Of a stretch of DNA of 64,000 bases, positions 1 through 6,955 are shown piece after piece. Within the stretch, counting starts at the first letter, position 1. Every line of letters begins with the position of its first letter. Made by a program: the position numbers and the translations under genes. The DNA is taken from contig NZ_BAABJQ010000038.1 in NCBI RefSeq assembly GCF_039543385.1, positions 1 to 64,000 on the forward strand, in the 5' to 3' direction. Below the pieces are notes generated by a model that searched no databases, was not told the origin of the DNA, and was given only the letters and a program-made list of their open reading frames with translations. Source of the DNA: Rugosimonospora acidiphila. GTDB taxonomy: Bacteria > Actinomycetota > Actinomycetes > Mycobacteriales > Micromonosporaceae.

Positions 1-183
1 GCCTACCGCAGGCTCCGCATCATCTCCGGCGTCATGGTCGCCGCGATCACCGTCATCATCACCCTGCCCGGCACCTTCCCCCTCTGGATGAAACTCGAAC
101 AGGGCACCTGCGGACTACTGCTGCTCGGCGTCGTGGCACTGGTCAACGGCCGGACGCTGCGCTCCCAGTTCGCCTCCGCGTGA
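1..183 (+). CDS. C-terminal fragment of a small membrane protein
   Basis: The reading frame is open from the first base to a TGA at 181-183 and gives 60 residues; the start lies outside the window. Two hydrophobic stretches can be seen, one rich in Ile/Val/Thr (about residues 8-24) and one Leu/Val-rich (about 39-49), ending in a short basic tail. This fits the last one or two helices of a small membrane protein. The two-component system downstream has the same orientation but is separated by a strong inverted repeat. I do not recognise the family. Confidence 0.6.
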   Translation, partial: AYRRLRIISGVMVAAITVIITLPGTFPLWMKLEQGTCGLLLLGVVALVNGRTLRSQFASA

Positions 184-246
184 ACCACCAGCACCCCCGA
201 ACCGCACCGGCACCCGAAACCGCATCGGCACCGACGAACCAGCGCC

Positions 247-285
247 GTCCGCCATGCCACTGCTACCGTTCGCGGCATGGCGGAC
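247..285. repeat. 12-bp perfect inverted repeat upstream of the two-component operon
   Basis: GTCCGCCATGCC (247-258) is repeated in inverted orientation as GGCATGGCGGAC (274-285) with a 15-nt loop. It could end transcription of the upstream membrane gene or act as an operator for the two-component operon. It has no T-run, so a classical intrinsic terminator is not proven. The right arm contains the ATG at 277, which argues against that codon being the kinase start. Confidence 0.6.
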
Positions 286-300
286 AGCCGAAGGGTGCGG

Positions 301-1437
301 GTGAGCAGCGTGGCCGAGAGTGACCCGCAGCGATGGGCGCGAGGATGGCGGCGCGTCGTCCTGGCGACCGGAATGCTCGCCTACCCCGGTGTCGCGGCCT
401 CCGGAATCGCCCAGTCGACCAGCGGCGCCACCGAGGTGGTCGGGCACGTCATCGTGGCCGCCTTCGCCGTGGCCTACGTCCTGACCGCCCTCTCGGTGGC
501 TTGGGGCCGCACCACCCAGATGTGGGTGCTGTTCGGGGCCATGAACCTGCTGTTCCTCGCCGAACTGCCCATCGCGCACGATAATGCCTTCTTCCTCGCC
601 GTCGTCATCGTGTCCTTCGCGGCGATGGTGCGGCCCCAGTACCTGGGAATGATTCTCGCGGCCGGTGTGCTCGCCGCGCTGGTTGTGCCCTGGGCCGTGC
701 GACCCTGGCACGTCGGCCCCGGATGGACCCCGGCGATCCTGATGGTCTTCACCAGCCTGACGGTGCGCGGGTTCTCCGAACTGGCCAACGCCAACCGCGC
801 CCTGCTGGAAGCCCGAGCCGAGGTCGCGCGCCTGGCGTCGGAGGCCGAACGGGCCCGGATCTCACGCGACCTGCACGACCTGCTCGGGCACTCGCTGACC
901 GTCATCACCGTGAAAAGCGGCCTGGCCCGCCGGCTGGCCGAAAGCGGGTCGCCAAAGGCGATCGAGGAGATCACCGCCGTGGAGGGCCTGTCCCGCCAGG
1001 CGCTGACCGACGTGCGGGCCGCCGTGTCCGGGTACCGCGAGGTGACCCTCAACGGCGAGCTTGCCCGCGGCCGGGAACTGCTGCGGGCGGCGGGAGTGGT
1101 GGCCGACCTGCCCACCGCCACCGACGTGGTCGATCCCGCCCACCAGGAGCTGTTCGGTTGGATTCTGCGGGAAGGCCTCACCAACGTGGTGCGCCACGCG
1201 CACGCCACCCGCTGCACGGTGACCCTGTCGTCGTCCCAGATCGAGATCCGCGACGACGGCACGGGCAGCGCGGCGCCCAACGGCAACGGCCTGACCGGAC
1301 TGCGGGAGCGGGTCGCCGCCGCCGGTGGCACGGTGGACAGCGGCCCGGCCAGCCCGCACGGCTGGCGGCTGCGGGTCACGCTCGGCCGGCCCGAAACCTC
1401 CGGACTCCTCGCTACCACAAAGGAAACCGTCGCATGA
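301..1437 (+). CDS. sensor histidine kinase, HisKA_3 (NarL/DesK) type
   Basis: About 378 residues. The N-terminal third is hydrophobic with roughly five membrane segments and no large extracellular domain. A short coiled coil leads into the dimerisation motif RDLHDLLGHSLT, whose His is the predicted phosphorylation site. The C-terminal ATPase region shows an N-box (EGLTNVVRHA), a G1 box (DDGTG) and a final NGLTGLRERV box. I chose GTG at 301 because GAAGGG lies 5 nt upstream; the ATG at 277 has no ribosome site and sits inside an inverted repeat. The stop overlaps the regulator start by 4 nt (ATGA), so the pair is translationally coupled. The stimulus is unknown; kinases of this class often sense membrane state or control ABC exporters. 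Confidence 0.9.
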   Translation: MSSVAESDPQRWARGWRRVVLATGMLAYPGVAASGIAQSTSGATEVVGHVIVAAFAVAYVLTALSVAWGRTTQMWVLFGAMNLLFLAELPIAHDNAFFLAVVIVSFAAMVRPQYLGMILAAGVLAALVVPWAVRPWHVGPGWTPAILMVFTSLTVRGFSELANANRALLEARAEVARLASEAERARISRDLHDLLGHSLTVITVKSGLARRLAESGSPKAIEEITAVEGLSRQALTDVRAAVSGYREVTLNGELARGRELLRAAGVVADLPTATDVVDPAHQELFGWILREGLTNVVRHAHATRCTVTLSSSQIEIRDDGTGSAAPNGNGLTGLRERVAAAGGTVDSGPASPHGWRLRVTLGRPETSGLLATTKETVA

Positions 1438-2042
1438 CGATCCGGCTGCTGCTGGCCGACGACCAGGACCTGATCCGCAGCGCGTTGTCCGCGCTGCTCG
1501 AGCTGGAAGACGACTTCGAGGTGGTCGCCTCGGTCAACCGCGGCGACAAGGTTGTCGACGCGGCGCTGGCCCACCATCCCGATGTGGCTCTGCTCGACAT
1601 CGAGATGCCGGGCCTGGACGGTCTGGCCGCGGCGGCGGTGCTCACCGCGCAGGTACCCGACTGCCGCGTGGTCATCCTCACCACGTTCGGTCGCGCGGGC
1701 TACCTGCGCCGGGCGATGACGGCCGGCGTCCTCGGCTTCGTCGTCAAGGACGCCCCACCCGAGGCTCTGGTGGACGCCATCCGCCGCGTGGTACGCGGTG
1801 AGCGGGTGGTCGACCCCGCCCTCGCGGCGGCGACGCTCGCGGCGGGCGATTCCCCGTTGACCGCACGGGAACGCGATGTGCTGAACGTGGCCCGCTCCGG
1901 CGCCACGGTCGCGGAGATAGCCGGCAAGCTGTACCTGTCGGAGGGGACTGTGCGCAACTACCTGTCGGCGGCGATCGCGAAGACGGGGGCGCAGAACCGG
2001 ATGGGCGCGGTGCGCGTCGCCGACGACCGGGGCTGGCTATAA
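1434..2042 (+). CDS. LuxR/NarL-family response regulator
   Basis: 202 residues. The receiver domain (about 1-120) has the acidic pair D9/D10, phospho-acceptor D55 in VALLDIEMPG, a Thr in VVILTTFG and the conserved Lys in VVKDAPP. The C-terminal LuxR helix-turn-helix (about 140-202) begins LTARERDVL and carries the recognition region LSEGTVRNYLS. It overlaps the histidine kinase by 4 nt and is its partner. Regulators of this layout usually act on a nearby transporter; the membrane protein at the window edge is a possible target. Confidence 0.93.
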   Translation: MTIRLLLADDQDLIRSALSALLELEDDFEVVASVNRGDKVVDAALAHHPDVALLDIEMPGLDGLAAAAVLTAQVPDCRVVILTTFGRAGYLRRAMTAGVLGFVVKDAPPEALVDAIRRVVRGERVVDPALAAATLAAGDSPLTARERDVLNVARSGATVAEIAGKLYLSEGTVRNYLSAAIAKTGAQNRMGAVRVADDRGWL

Positions 2043-2052
2043 AAGCGGTTTT

Positions 2053-2961
2053 GTGAAGGGGATCGGCGGCGGGGTGTCTCATGTGGAGTTGACCGATGGT
2101 TTCCGGGTCAACGGACTGGAACCAGCCACCGGCGGGCAGAAGAACTGGGTGTTCTTCGGGTGCGAAGAACACACCGGCGATCGCGTGGTCGTCAAGGTGG
2201 AGGGGACGCCGGGCGGGCTCGCCGATGAGCATCGCGCCCTGCGGTGGGCGGGCCGGCATGCCGTTGCCGTTCCCGGGGTACGCCGCCACGGCGTGATCCG
2301 TAGCGGAAGCCACCGGGACCGCACGTGCCTGGTGTTGGACCGTCTGCCCGGGCGGCGCCCGCAGAGCCCGGCCGACTGGTGGCGCATGGGTGTGGCCCTG
2401 TCGGGTCTGTCCCGGCTGCCGTGGGCGGACTCCGGGGTCCCGGTCTCGGACGCGGGCGCGGCGGTGGCGACCCATGAGAGCCTCGCCGCGATGCTGACCA
2501 GTCAACTGCCCGAAGCGCAGGCCGGCGTGCTGGCCGCCGCGGTGCGCGCCGCACCCGCGCCGGATACGTTGTCCCGCCCGGTGTTCACCCACGGCGATCC
2601 CGGTCCCGGGAACTTCCTCGTCAACGACGACGGGTGCGATTACCTGCTGGACTGGGAGACCGCGCAGGTGACGTCGATGGGCCTCGACCCGGCCCGCGCC
2701 GCCTTCCTGGCCCTGCTCGCCGCCGACCCCGATGCGTCAGATACCGCGGCGGGCAACGCCATCGCGGTGTGGCGTGGCTATGTGGACGGTTGCGGCTGGC
2801 GGCCCGGCCCGGAGTTGACCCGCTGGTGGATGACCGTGGCGGGATTGCAGTTCGTGGCCTTCCGATGGCTTGGTCGGGACACCGCGCGGGTGCTGCCCTG
2901 GCAGCACGCCGTGGCCACGGTGAGCCGGATGGGCACGGTCATCCGGCAGTTGTCGTCGTGA
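2053..2961 (+). CDS. phosphotransferase of the aminoglycoside-phosphotransferase/kinase fold
   Basis: 302 residues if translation begins at GTG 2053; in-frame GTGs at 2074 and 2083 are alternatives. The catalytic loop HGDPGPGN (about 180-187) supplies the Asp and Asn of the APH family, and LLDWETA supplies the metal-binding Asp of the DFG-equivalent. A Lys in VVVKVEG is the probable ATP-phosphate ligand. APH-fold enzymes phosphorylate antibiotics, choline, homoserine or other small hydroxyl substrates; nothing here identifies this one. It starts 10 nt after the response regulator and may be co-transcribed, but a resistance role is not shown. The 3' end overlaps the opposing small gene by 23 nt. 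Confidence 0.75.
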   Translation: MKGIGGGVSHVELTDGFRVNGLEPATGGQKNWVFFGCEEHTGDRVVVKVEGTPGGLADEHRALRWAGRHAVAVPGVRRHGVIRSGSHRDRTCLVLDRLPGRRPQSPADWWRMGVALSGLSRLPWADSGVPVSDAGAAVATHESLAAMLTSQLPEAQAGVLAAAVRAAPAPDTLSRPVFTHGDPGPGNFLVNDDGCDYLLDWETAQVTSMGLDPARAAFLALLAADPDASDTAAGNAIAVWRGYVDGCGWRPGPELTRWWMTVAGLQFVAFRWLGRDTARVLPWQHAVATVSRMGTVIRQLSS

Positions 2962-3223
2962 ACCCGTCGATGCCCGCGCCCGGGGCGGATGGCGCGACCC
3001 AGTAGGTCTGCCTATGGCCACGCGCCTCCATCGTGGCGGCCACCGAATCGGCCTCCGGTCGAGAATCGTGCCGGGACACCTCGTACCGGTTGCCGTTGTC
3101 GTCCTGCCGCCACACGGTCCAGCCGCCCGATCCGCCGGCTTCGGGCTGGTCCCGCGCAAGGTGCGGCGGCAGGTTCGGCACGTCCGCGTCGCTCGGTGGC
3201 CCGCCCGGATCCACGCTGTCCAT
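2939..3223 (-). CDS. small conserved hypothetical protein
   Basis: 94 residues, convergent with the phosphotransferase and overlapping its last 23 bases. The N-terminal third is Pro/Asp-rich and probably disordered. The core (about 35-78) contains WTVWRQDDNGNRYEV followed by a helix with EADSVAATMEARGHRQTYWV. Small proteins with this W-x-V-x-R...N-x-Y-x-V pattern and a sporulation-repeat-like alpha/beta core are common in actinobacteria, with no known function that I can name. There is no signal peptide or membrane segment. Confidence 0.6.
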   Translation of the reverse strand: MDSVDPGGPPSDADVPNLPPHLARDQPEAGGSGGWTVWRQDDNGNRYEVSRHDSRPEADSVAATMEARGHRQTYWVAPSAPGAGIDGFTTTTAG

Positions 3224-3357
3224 CCGACCAGGATCGCAGACGCACCGGATCGTGGCCTCTTCCGGCTACGCTCGACCCATCTGCCGGCCGGACCCGAGGC
3301 CAGTTAAGGTACACGCGTTGTTCGCTGACACGTGACCTTCCGACTGGGGGAGCCGAG

Positions 3358-4050
3358 TTGGTTTTCGGTAGGGGCGGCAAGAAGCGGGACGAGTCCCCTG
3401 TCGAGCTCGTCTCGTGGCAGGACGCGCCGAACTTCTCCATCACCACGCTGGAGCGGCCCGAGACCCTGAAGCGCAGGCGTAAGACGTTCGGCGCGCGCGC
3501 CGTCCGAGTACGCCGGGGCGACAAGGACTTCCCCGTCAACGCGCCATGCGCCTTCTTCGCCCCCGCCGACGGCGTCCACCTGCCCGTCTCGCACGAACTC
3601 ACCCTGTTCGAGGACGAGGCGTGCCAGCGGTTGCTGTGCTACGTCGAAGCGTCGCAGCAAGTCGACGGCGAGCGTCGTCACGTCGTCCGTGATGGCGGCC
3701 ACGAGACGATCGGCGTCGTGCGCCGCATCCCCCCTCGACGTCCGTTCCGCCACACGTGGCGCATCGACCAGCCGGGACATCCCGAAATCGTGGGTCGCAA
3801 CGAGTGGGCCAGCGGTGGCCCGTCCAAGGCACAGTTGCTCGTCACGACCGCGGTGAGGGTCGGCTTTAACATCATTGATTCTGCGGGCTCGGAGAATGGA
3901 GAAGGGCGAGGCAACGCCGCTCGGATCCTGGAGTGGTGGTCGGGCGAGGACGAGGTCATGCGATCCGTCGGCAGCGACGAGTTCCGCTTGTACAAGGACT
4001 GGTTCGATCGGCGACTCGCCTTCGCCTTCGCCCTGATCCGCGACCGCTGA
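3358..4050 (+). CDS. hypothetical protein
   Basis: 230 residues from TTG 3358, with GGGGGAG about 5 nt upstream; the frame extends further upstream but without coding character. It is soluble and mixed alpha/beta, with many charged residues and no membrane segment. The central part (about 55-155) is rich in beta strands with repeated R-x-R-R patterns and could be a tubby/LURP-like barrel, but I cannot confirm this. The C-terminus is helical (LYKDWFDRRLAFAFALI). It is convergent with the haemoglobin-fusion gene. Function unknown. Confidence 0.55.
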   Translation: MVFGRGGKKRDESPVELVSWQDAPNFSITTLERPETLKRRRKTFGARAVRVRRGDKDFPVNAPCAFFAPADGVHLPVSHELTLFEDEACQRLLCYVEASQQVDGERRHVVRDGGHETIGVVRRIPPRRPFRHTWRIDQPGHPEIVGRNEWASGGPSKAQLLVTTAVRVGFNIIDSAGSENGEGRGNAARILEWWSGEDEVMRSVGSDEFRLYKDWFDRRLAFAFALIRDR

Positions 4051-4129
4051 GTGCCGGTGCCGATGCGGGCACCGGCACTCCCCGCGGCCGGGACCATCGC
4101 CGGGGCGGTCCGCAACTGTCAGAAGACCA

Positions 4130-4891
4130 TCAGCCGCGGTACGGCGGGGCCACGCCCCAACCCCAGTGAGGCACGGGAGCCTCCGTCATCGGGTGCGCCT
4201 CCGGTTGGGAGTTGCCTATCGCCAGTCGGGTGCCCCACTCGATGTAGCCCATGAACGCGGCCCGGAACTCCGGGTCGGACGGCAGGCCGACCTCGTCGGC
4301 GGCGTCCGCGAGCAGGTTGATCCAGCGTCGGCGCTGCGGCTCCGTGATGGCCTTGCCGAGGTGCTGGGCCAGCATGTGCGGATATCCGCCGCGCTTGGCC
4401 GTGTACGTGTCGGGGCCGCCGAAGACTTCGTCCAGCCACATCGCGACGAACTTCGGATGCTCGGCGTCCATGTGCCGGAACAGCGGTTCCAGCAGATCGT
4501 CGCGGAGCACCTCGCGGTAGAAGGCCTCGGTGAGGCGCTCGAAGGCTCCGGCTCCGCCGGCCCACTCGTACAGGCTCGGCTCCGAGGAGCCGGTGCCGTG
4601 CACGTCGGTGCGCTGATAGTGGCGCATCTCCTGAACCATCGGCAGGTACGGGCGGATCTCGGCGAAGAACTCGGTGAAGTTCGCGCTGCGGCGGAAGCCT
4701 TCGATGTGGTCGGCGGCGGACGTCCAGACGATGCGCAGCACGTAGCTGCCCGGTTCGTCGACACTGCGACTGAGTTCGTAGTCGACGCACTGTGGCGCGC
4801 TGGCCAGCGGCACGGCCGCCCGGGCGTAGGCGGCCTCGAAAGCGCTGGACTGTTCATCGGGGATCAGATACCGGATGTATTCGACGATCAT
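4130..4891 (-). CDS. antibiotic-biosynthesis-monooxygenase / group II truncated haemoglobin fusion
   Basis: 253 residues from ATG 4891, chosen because GGAGGAG lies directly upstream; an ATG at 4912 has no ribosome site. Residues 1 to about 100 form an ABM-type ferredoxin-like domain (MIVEYIRYLIPDEQ... and FTEFFAEIRPY). Residues from about 108 to 235 form a 2/2 truncated globin: FYREVLRDDLLEPLF in helix B/C, HPKF, a candidate proximal His in MLAQHLGKAI and the group II Trp in RRRWINLL. ABM domains act on quinones or polyketide-like substrates without cofactor, and trHbII binds O2/NO, so the fusion suggests a haem-linked oxygenase or NO/quinone detoxifier. It is divergent from the TetR gene, its likely repressor. 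Confidence 0.88.
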   Translation of the reverse strand: MIVEYIRYLIPDEQSSAFEAAYARAAVPLASAPQCVDYELSRSVDEPGSYVLRIVWTSAADHIEGFRRSANFTEFFAEIRPYLPMVQEMRHYQRTDVHGTGSSEPSLYEWAGGAGAFERLTEAFYREVLRDDLLEPLFRHMDAEHPKFVAMWLDEVFGGPDTYTAKRGGYPHMLAQHLGKAITEPQRRRWINLLADAADEVGLPSDPEFRAAFMGYIEWGTRLAIGNSQPEAHPMTEAPVPHWGWGVAPPYRG

Positions 4892-4919
4892 GGCTACTCC
4901 TCCGTCGTCCATCGCGCTT

Positions 4920-4938
4920 TACAATACAATACTGTTGT
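4920..4938. promoter_or_regulatory. divergent promoter/operator between globin fusion and tetR
   Basis: The 45-bp gap is AT-rich compared with its surroundings. Two overlapping TACAAT boxes (4920-4925 and 4925-4930) read toward tetR. The second is placed to start transcription at about 4937, which would give a leaderless GTG-initiated tetR mRNA. An imperfect palindrome ACAATACTGTTGT (4926-4938) overlaps both and is a candidate TetR operator. This is read by eye, with no experimental support. Confidence 0.45.
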
Positions 4939-5554
4939 GGATTTGAATTCTGGGCCGGCCCGTCGCGCCGGCCGGACTCGGGACACGAGCATTGACCTGC
5001 GCGTGCTCGCCGCCGCGCGGCGGCAACTGTCCCGCGACGGCTACGAGGCGATGTCCGTCGCCTCCGTCGCGGAGGAGGCCGGCACCACGAGGCAGGCGAT
5101 CTACCGCCGGTGGCCCACCAAGGCCGACCTCGCCGCGGCGGTGGTCGCCACGATCGACGACGACGTAGCGGCCGAGACGGCGCAGGCCGACCCGTTCGCG
5201 GCGCTGGTGGCGGAGCTGACCGACTTCGCCCGCGGGGTCAGCATGCCCGGACGGATGTCGCTGGTCGGAGCGATGCTGCAGGAGTCCGCCGACCCGGCCG
5301 TGGTCACCCGCTACCGGGCGCACGTGATCGCTCCCCGCCGGGCCCGGCTCACCGCGATCTTCCACGACGCGCAACGACTCGGCCTCATCGACCCCGACGC
5401 CGATTTCACGGTCGCGGTCACGATGTGCACCGGCAACTGGTACGGCCGGGCTCTGGCCGGCGACGACCCGCCACCGGACTGGCCGGTACGCGCCGCGACG
5501 CTCGTGTGGCGATCCGTCGGCGGGGATCCGCCGCCCTTCACGATGCCCGACTAG
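4937..5554 (+). CDS. TetR/AcrR-family transcriptional regulator
   Basis: 205 residues from GTG 4937. The N-terminal helix-turn-helix (about 32-62) contains MSVASVAEEAGTTRQAIYRR followed by WPTKADL, typical of TetR. The C-terminal ligand domain is helical and includes a VAVTMCTGNWYGRAL helix. It is divergent from the ABM-globin fusion with 45 bp between them, so autoregulation and repression of the fusion is the simplest model. The frame stays open well upstream, antisense to the globin gene, and that part is not coding. Confidence 0.9.
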   Translation: MDLNSGPARRAGRTRDTSIDLRVLAAARRQLSRDGYEAMSVASVAEEAGTTRQAIYRRWPTKADLAAAVVATIDDDVAAETAQADPFAALVAELTDFARGVSMPGRMSLVGAMLQESADPAVVTRYRAHVIAPRRARLTAIFHDAQRLGLIDPDADFTVAVTMCTGNWYGRALAGDDPPPDWPVRAATLVWRSVGGDPPPFTMPD

Positions 5555-5609
5555 AGATTCACGAATCCGGCTTGACCCTCACGTCGCGTGAGGCTGGAGG
5601 GTCGGGTGC

Positions 5610-6146
5610 ATGAGCGACTACTACAACGCGTTTGAGATGAGCCCCGTGCCAGCTCCCGGCCTGGATGCGGTCGCGCCGGAGCCGTTCCGTGGCATCTATG
5701 GAATGCCCGCGTTCGTGACGATCCCCACGAGCGATCTGGCGGCGTCGGTGGACTTCTGGATCCGTGGGCTCGGGTTCTTCGAGCTGTTCAGCATCCCCGG
5801 CCGGGTTGTACACCTGCGCCGGTGGGCGTTCCAGGACGTACTGCTCGTCCCGGCGGGGAGCGTTGCGGAGCAGGCACCCGCGATGAGCTTCAGTTTCGCG
5901 TGCCTGCTCAGCCAGGTCGATTCCCTGGTCGAGGCCTGTCGTGCGTTGCGCCCGAACTCGGTCGAGGGTCCACGGGATACCCCCTGGAACACCCGCGATG
6001 TGGTGGTGATCACGCCGGAGAACGCTCGGATCGTTTTCACTGCGGCGAAGCCCTTTGATCCGGCCAGTCAGGAGGCGCGGGACCTTGCCGCCGTCGGGAT
6101 CACCCCACCGGGCGTCGGGCGCGGCGACAATGAGGACCATGCCTGA
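5610..6146 (+). CDS. VOC (glyoxalase/bleomycin-resistance fold) protein
   Basis: 178 residues, with GGAGGG 8 nt before ATG 5610. After a 30-residue leader, the sequence shows paired beta-alpha-beta modules: PAFVTIPTSDLAASVDFW followed by LGFFELF, and later VVVITPENARIVFTA. The usual first metal ligand (His/Gln on the first strand) is not evident, so it may be a binding or sequestering member rather than a metallo-enzyme. Its 3' end overlaps the MerR gene start by 8-17 nt, which suggests that a drug-responsive regulator and a drug-binding protein are made together. Confidence 0.8.
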   Translation: MSDYYNAFEMSPVPAPGLDAVAPEPFRGIYGMPAFVTIPTSDLAASVDFWIRGLGFFELFSIPGRVVHLRRWAFQDVLLVPAGSVAEQAPAMSFSFACLLSQVDSLVEACRALRPNSVEGPRDTPWNTRDVVVITPENARIVFTAAKPFDPASQEARDLAAVGITPPGVGRGDNEDHA

Positions 6147-6942
6147 TGCCACTGACGCCGATGGTCTGACCGTCGGTCAGGTCTCGACGCGTCTGGGCGT
6201 GACGGTCCGCGCGCTGCACCACTGGGATGAGATCGGTCTGGCGCGACCGTCGCTGCGCACGGCTGCCGGATACCGGCTCTACACCGCTGGTGACCTGGAA
6301 CGCCTCCACCGCATCATCGTGTACCGGGAGATCGGTCTCGGCCTGGACGGGATTCGGGCCATCCTGGACGACTCGACCGCAGACGTGCCCGCTGCACTGC
6401 GTGCGCAGCGCACCCAGGTCGCTCACCGGATTGACCGCCTCTGGCAGCTCAGCGCCGGACTGGATCGGATGATCGACGCCCACGAGCGCGGCCTGCTGCT
6501 GACCATCGAGCAGCAGGCCGCGATCTTCGGCCCCCGGTGGAACCCAGACTGGCCCGCCCAGGCCCGCGAGCGTTACGGAGACACGACGCAATGGCAGCAG
6601 TACGCCGAACGCGGCGCCTCTCGCGGTCCGGAGGAATGGCAGGCCGTCGCCGACGCCGTTGCAGGCCTCGACCGCACCCTCGGGGATGCGATGGACGCCG
6701 GCGTCACACCTGGTAGTCCGGAAGCGGATCAGCTCGTCGAGCGGCACCGCGAGGTCTTTGCTTCGTACTTTCCCCTCACCAGGCAGATGCAGGTCTGTCT
6801 CGGCCGCAGGTATGAGGCCGATCCGGGATTCGCCGCCCACTACGACGGCATCCGCGCCGGCCTTGCCACGTGGTTCCGCCGAATCATCGACGCCAGCGCG
6901 CGCACCCACGGCATCGATCCCGACACCGCGACCTGGCAGTAG
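6130..6942 (+). CDS. MerR-family regulator with TipAS drug-binding domain
   Basis: 270 residues from ATG 6130, or 267 from ATG 6139, which has GAGG 3 nt upstream; both overlap the VOC gene. The MerR winged helix (about 12-80) contains TVGQVSTRLGVTVRALHHWD, IGLARPSLRTAAGYRLY and YREIGLGLDGI. The C-terminal part (about 140-255) is a TipAS-type all-alpha domain, with FASYFPLTRQMQVCLGRRYEAD and FAAHYDGIRAGLATWF. TipA-like proteins bind thiopeptides or other large antibiotics and activate multidrug genes. The VOC gene immediately upstream is the obvious partner. Confidence 0.87.
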   Translation: MRTMPDATDADGLTVGQVSTRLGVTVRALHHWDEIGLARPSLRTAAGYRLYTAGDLERLHRIIVYREIGLGLDGIRAILDDSTADVPAALRAQRTQVAHRIDRLWQLSAGLDRMIDAHERGLLLTIEQQAAIFGPRWNPDWPAQARERYGDTTQWQQYAERGASRGPEEWQAVADAVAGLDRTLGDAMDAGVTPGSPEADQLVERHREVFASYFPLTRQMQVCLGRRYEADPGFAAHYDGIRAGLATWFRRIIDASARTHGIDPDTATWQ

Positions 6943-6955
6943 AGCGCGGGACCGC

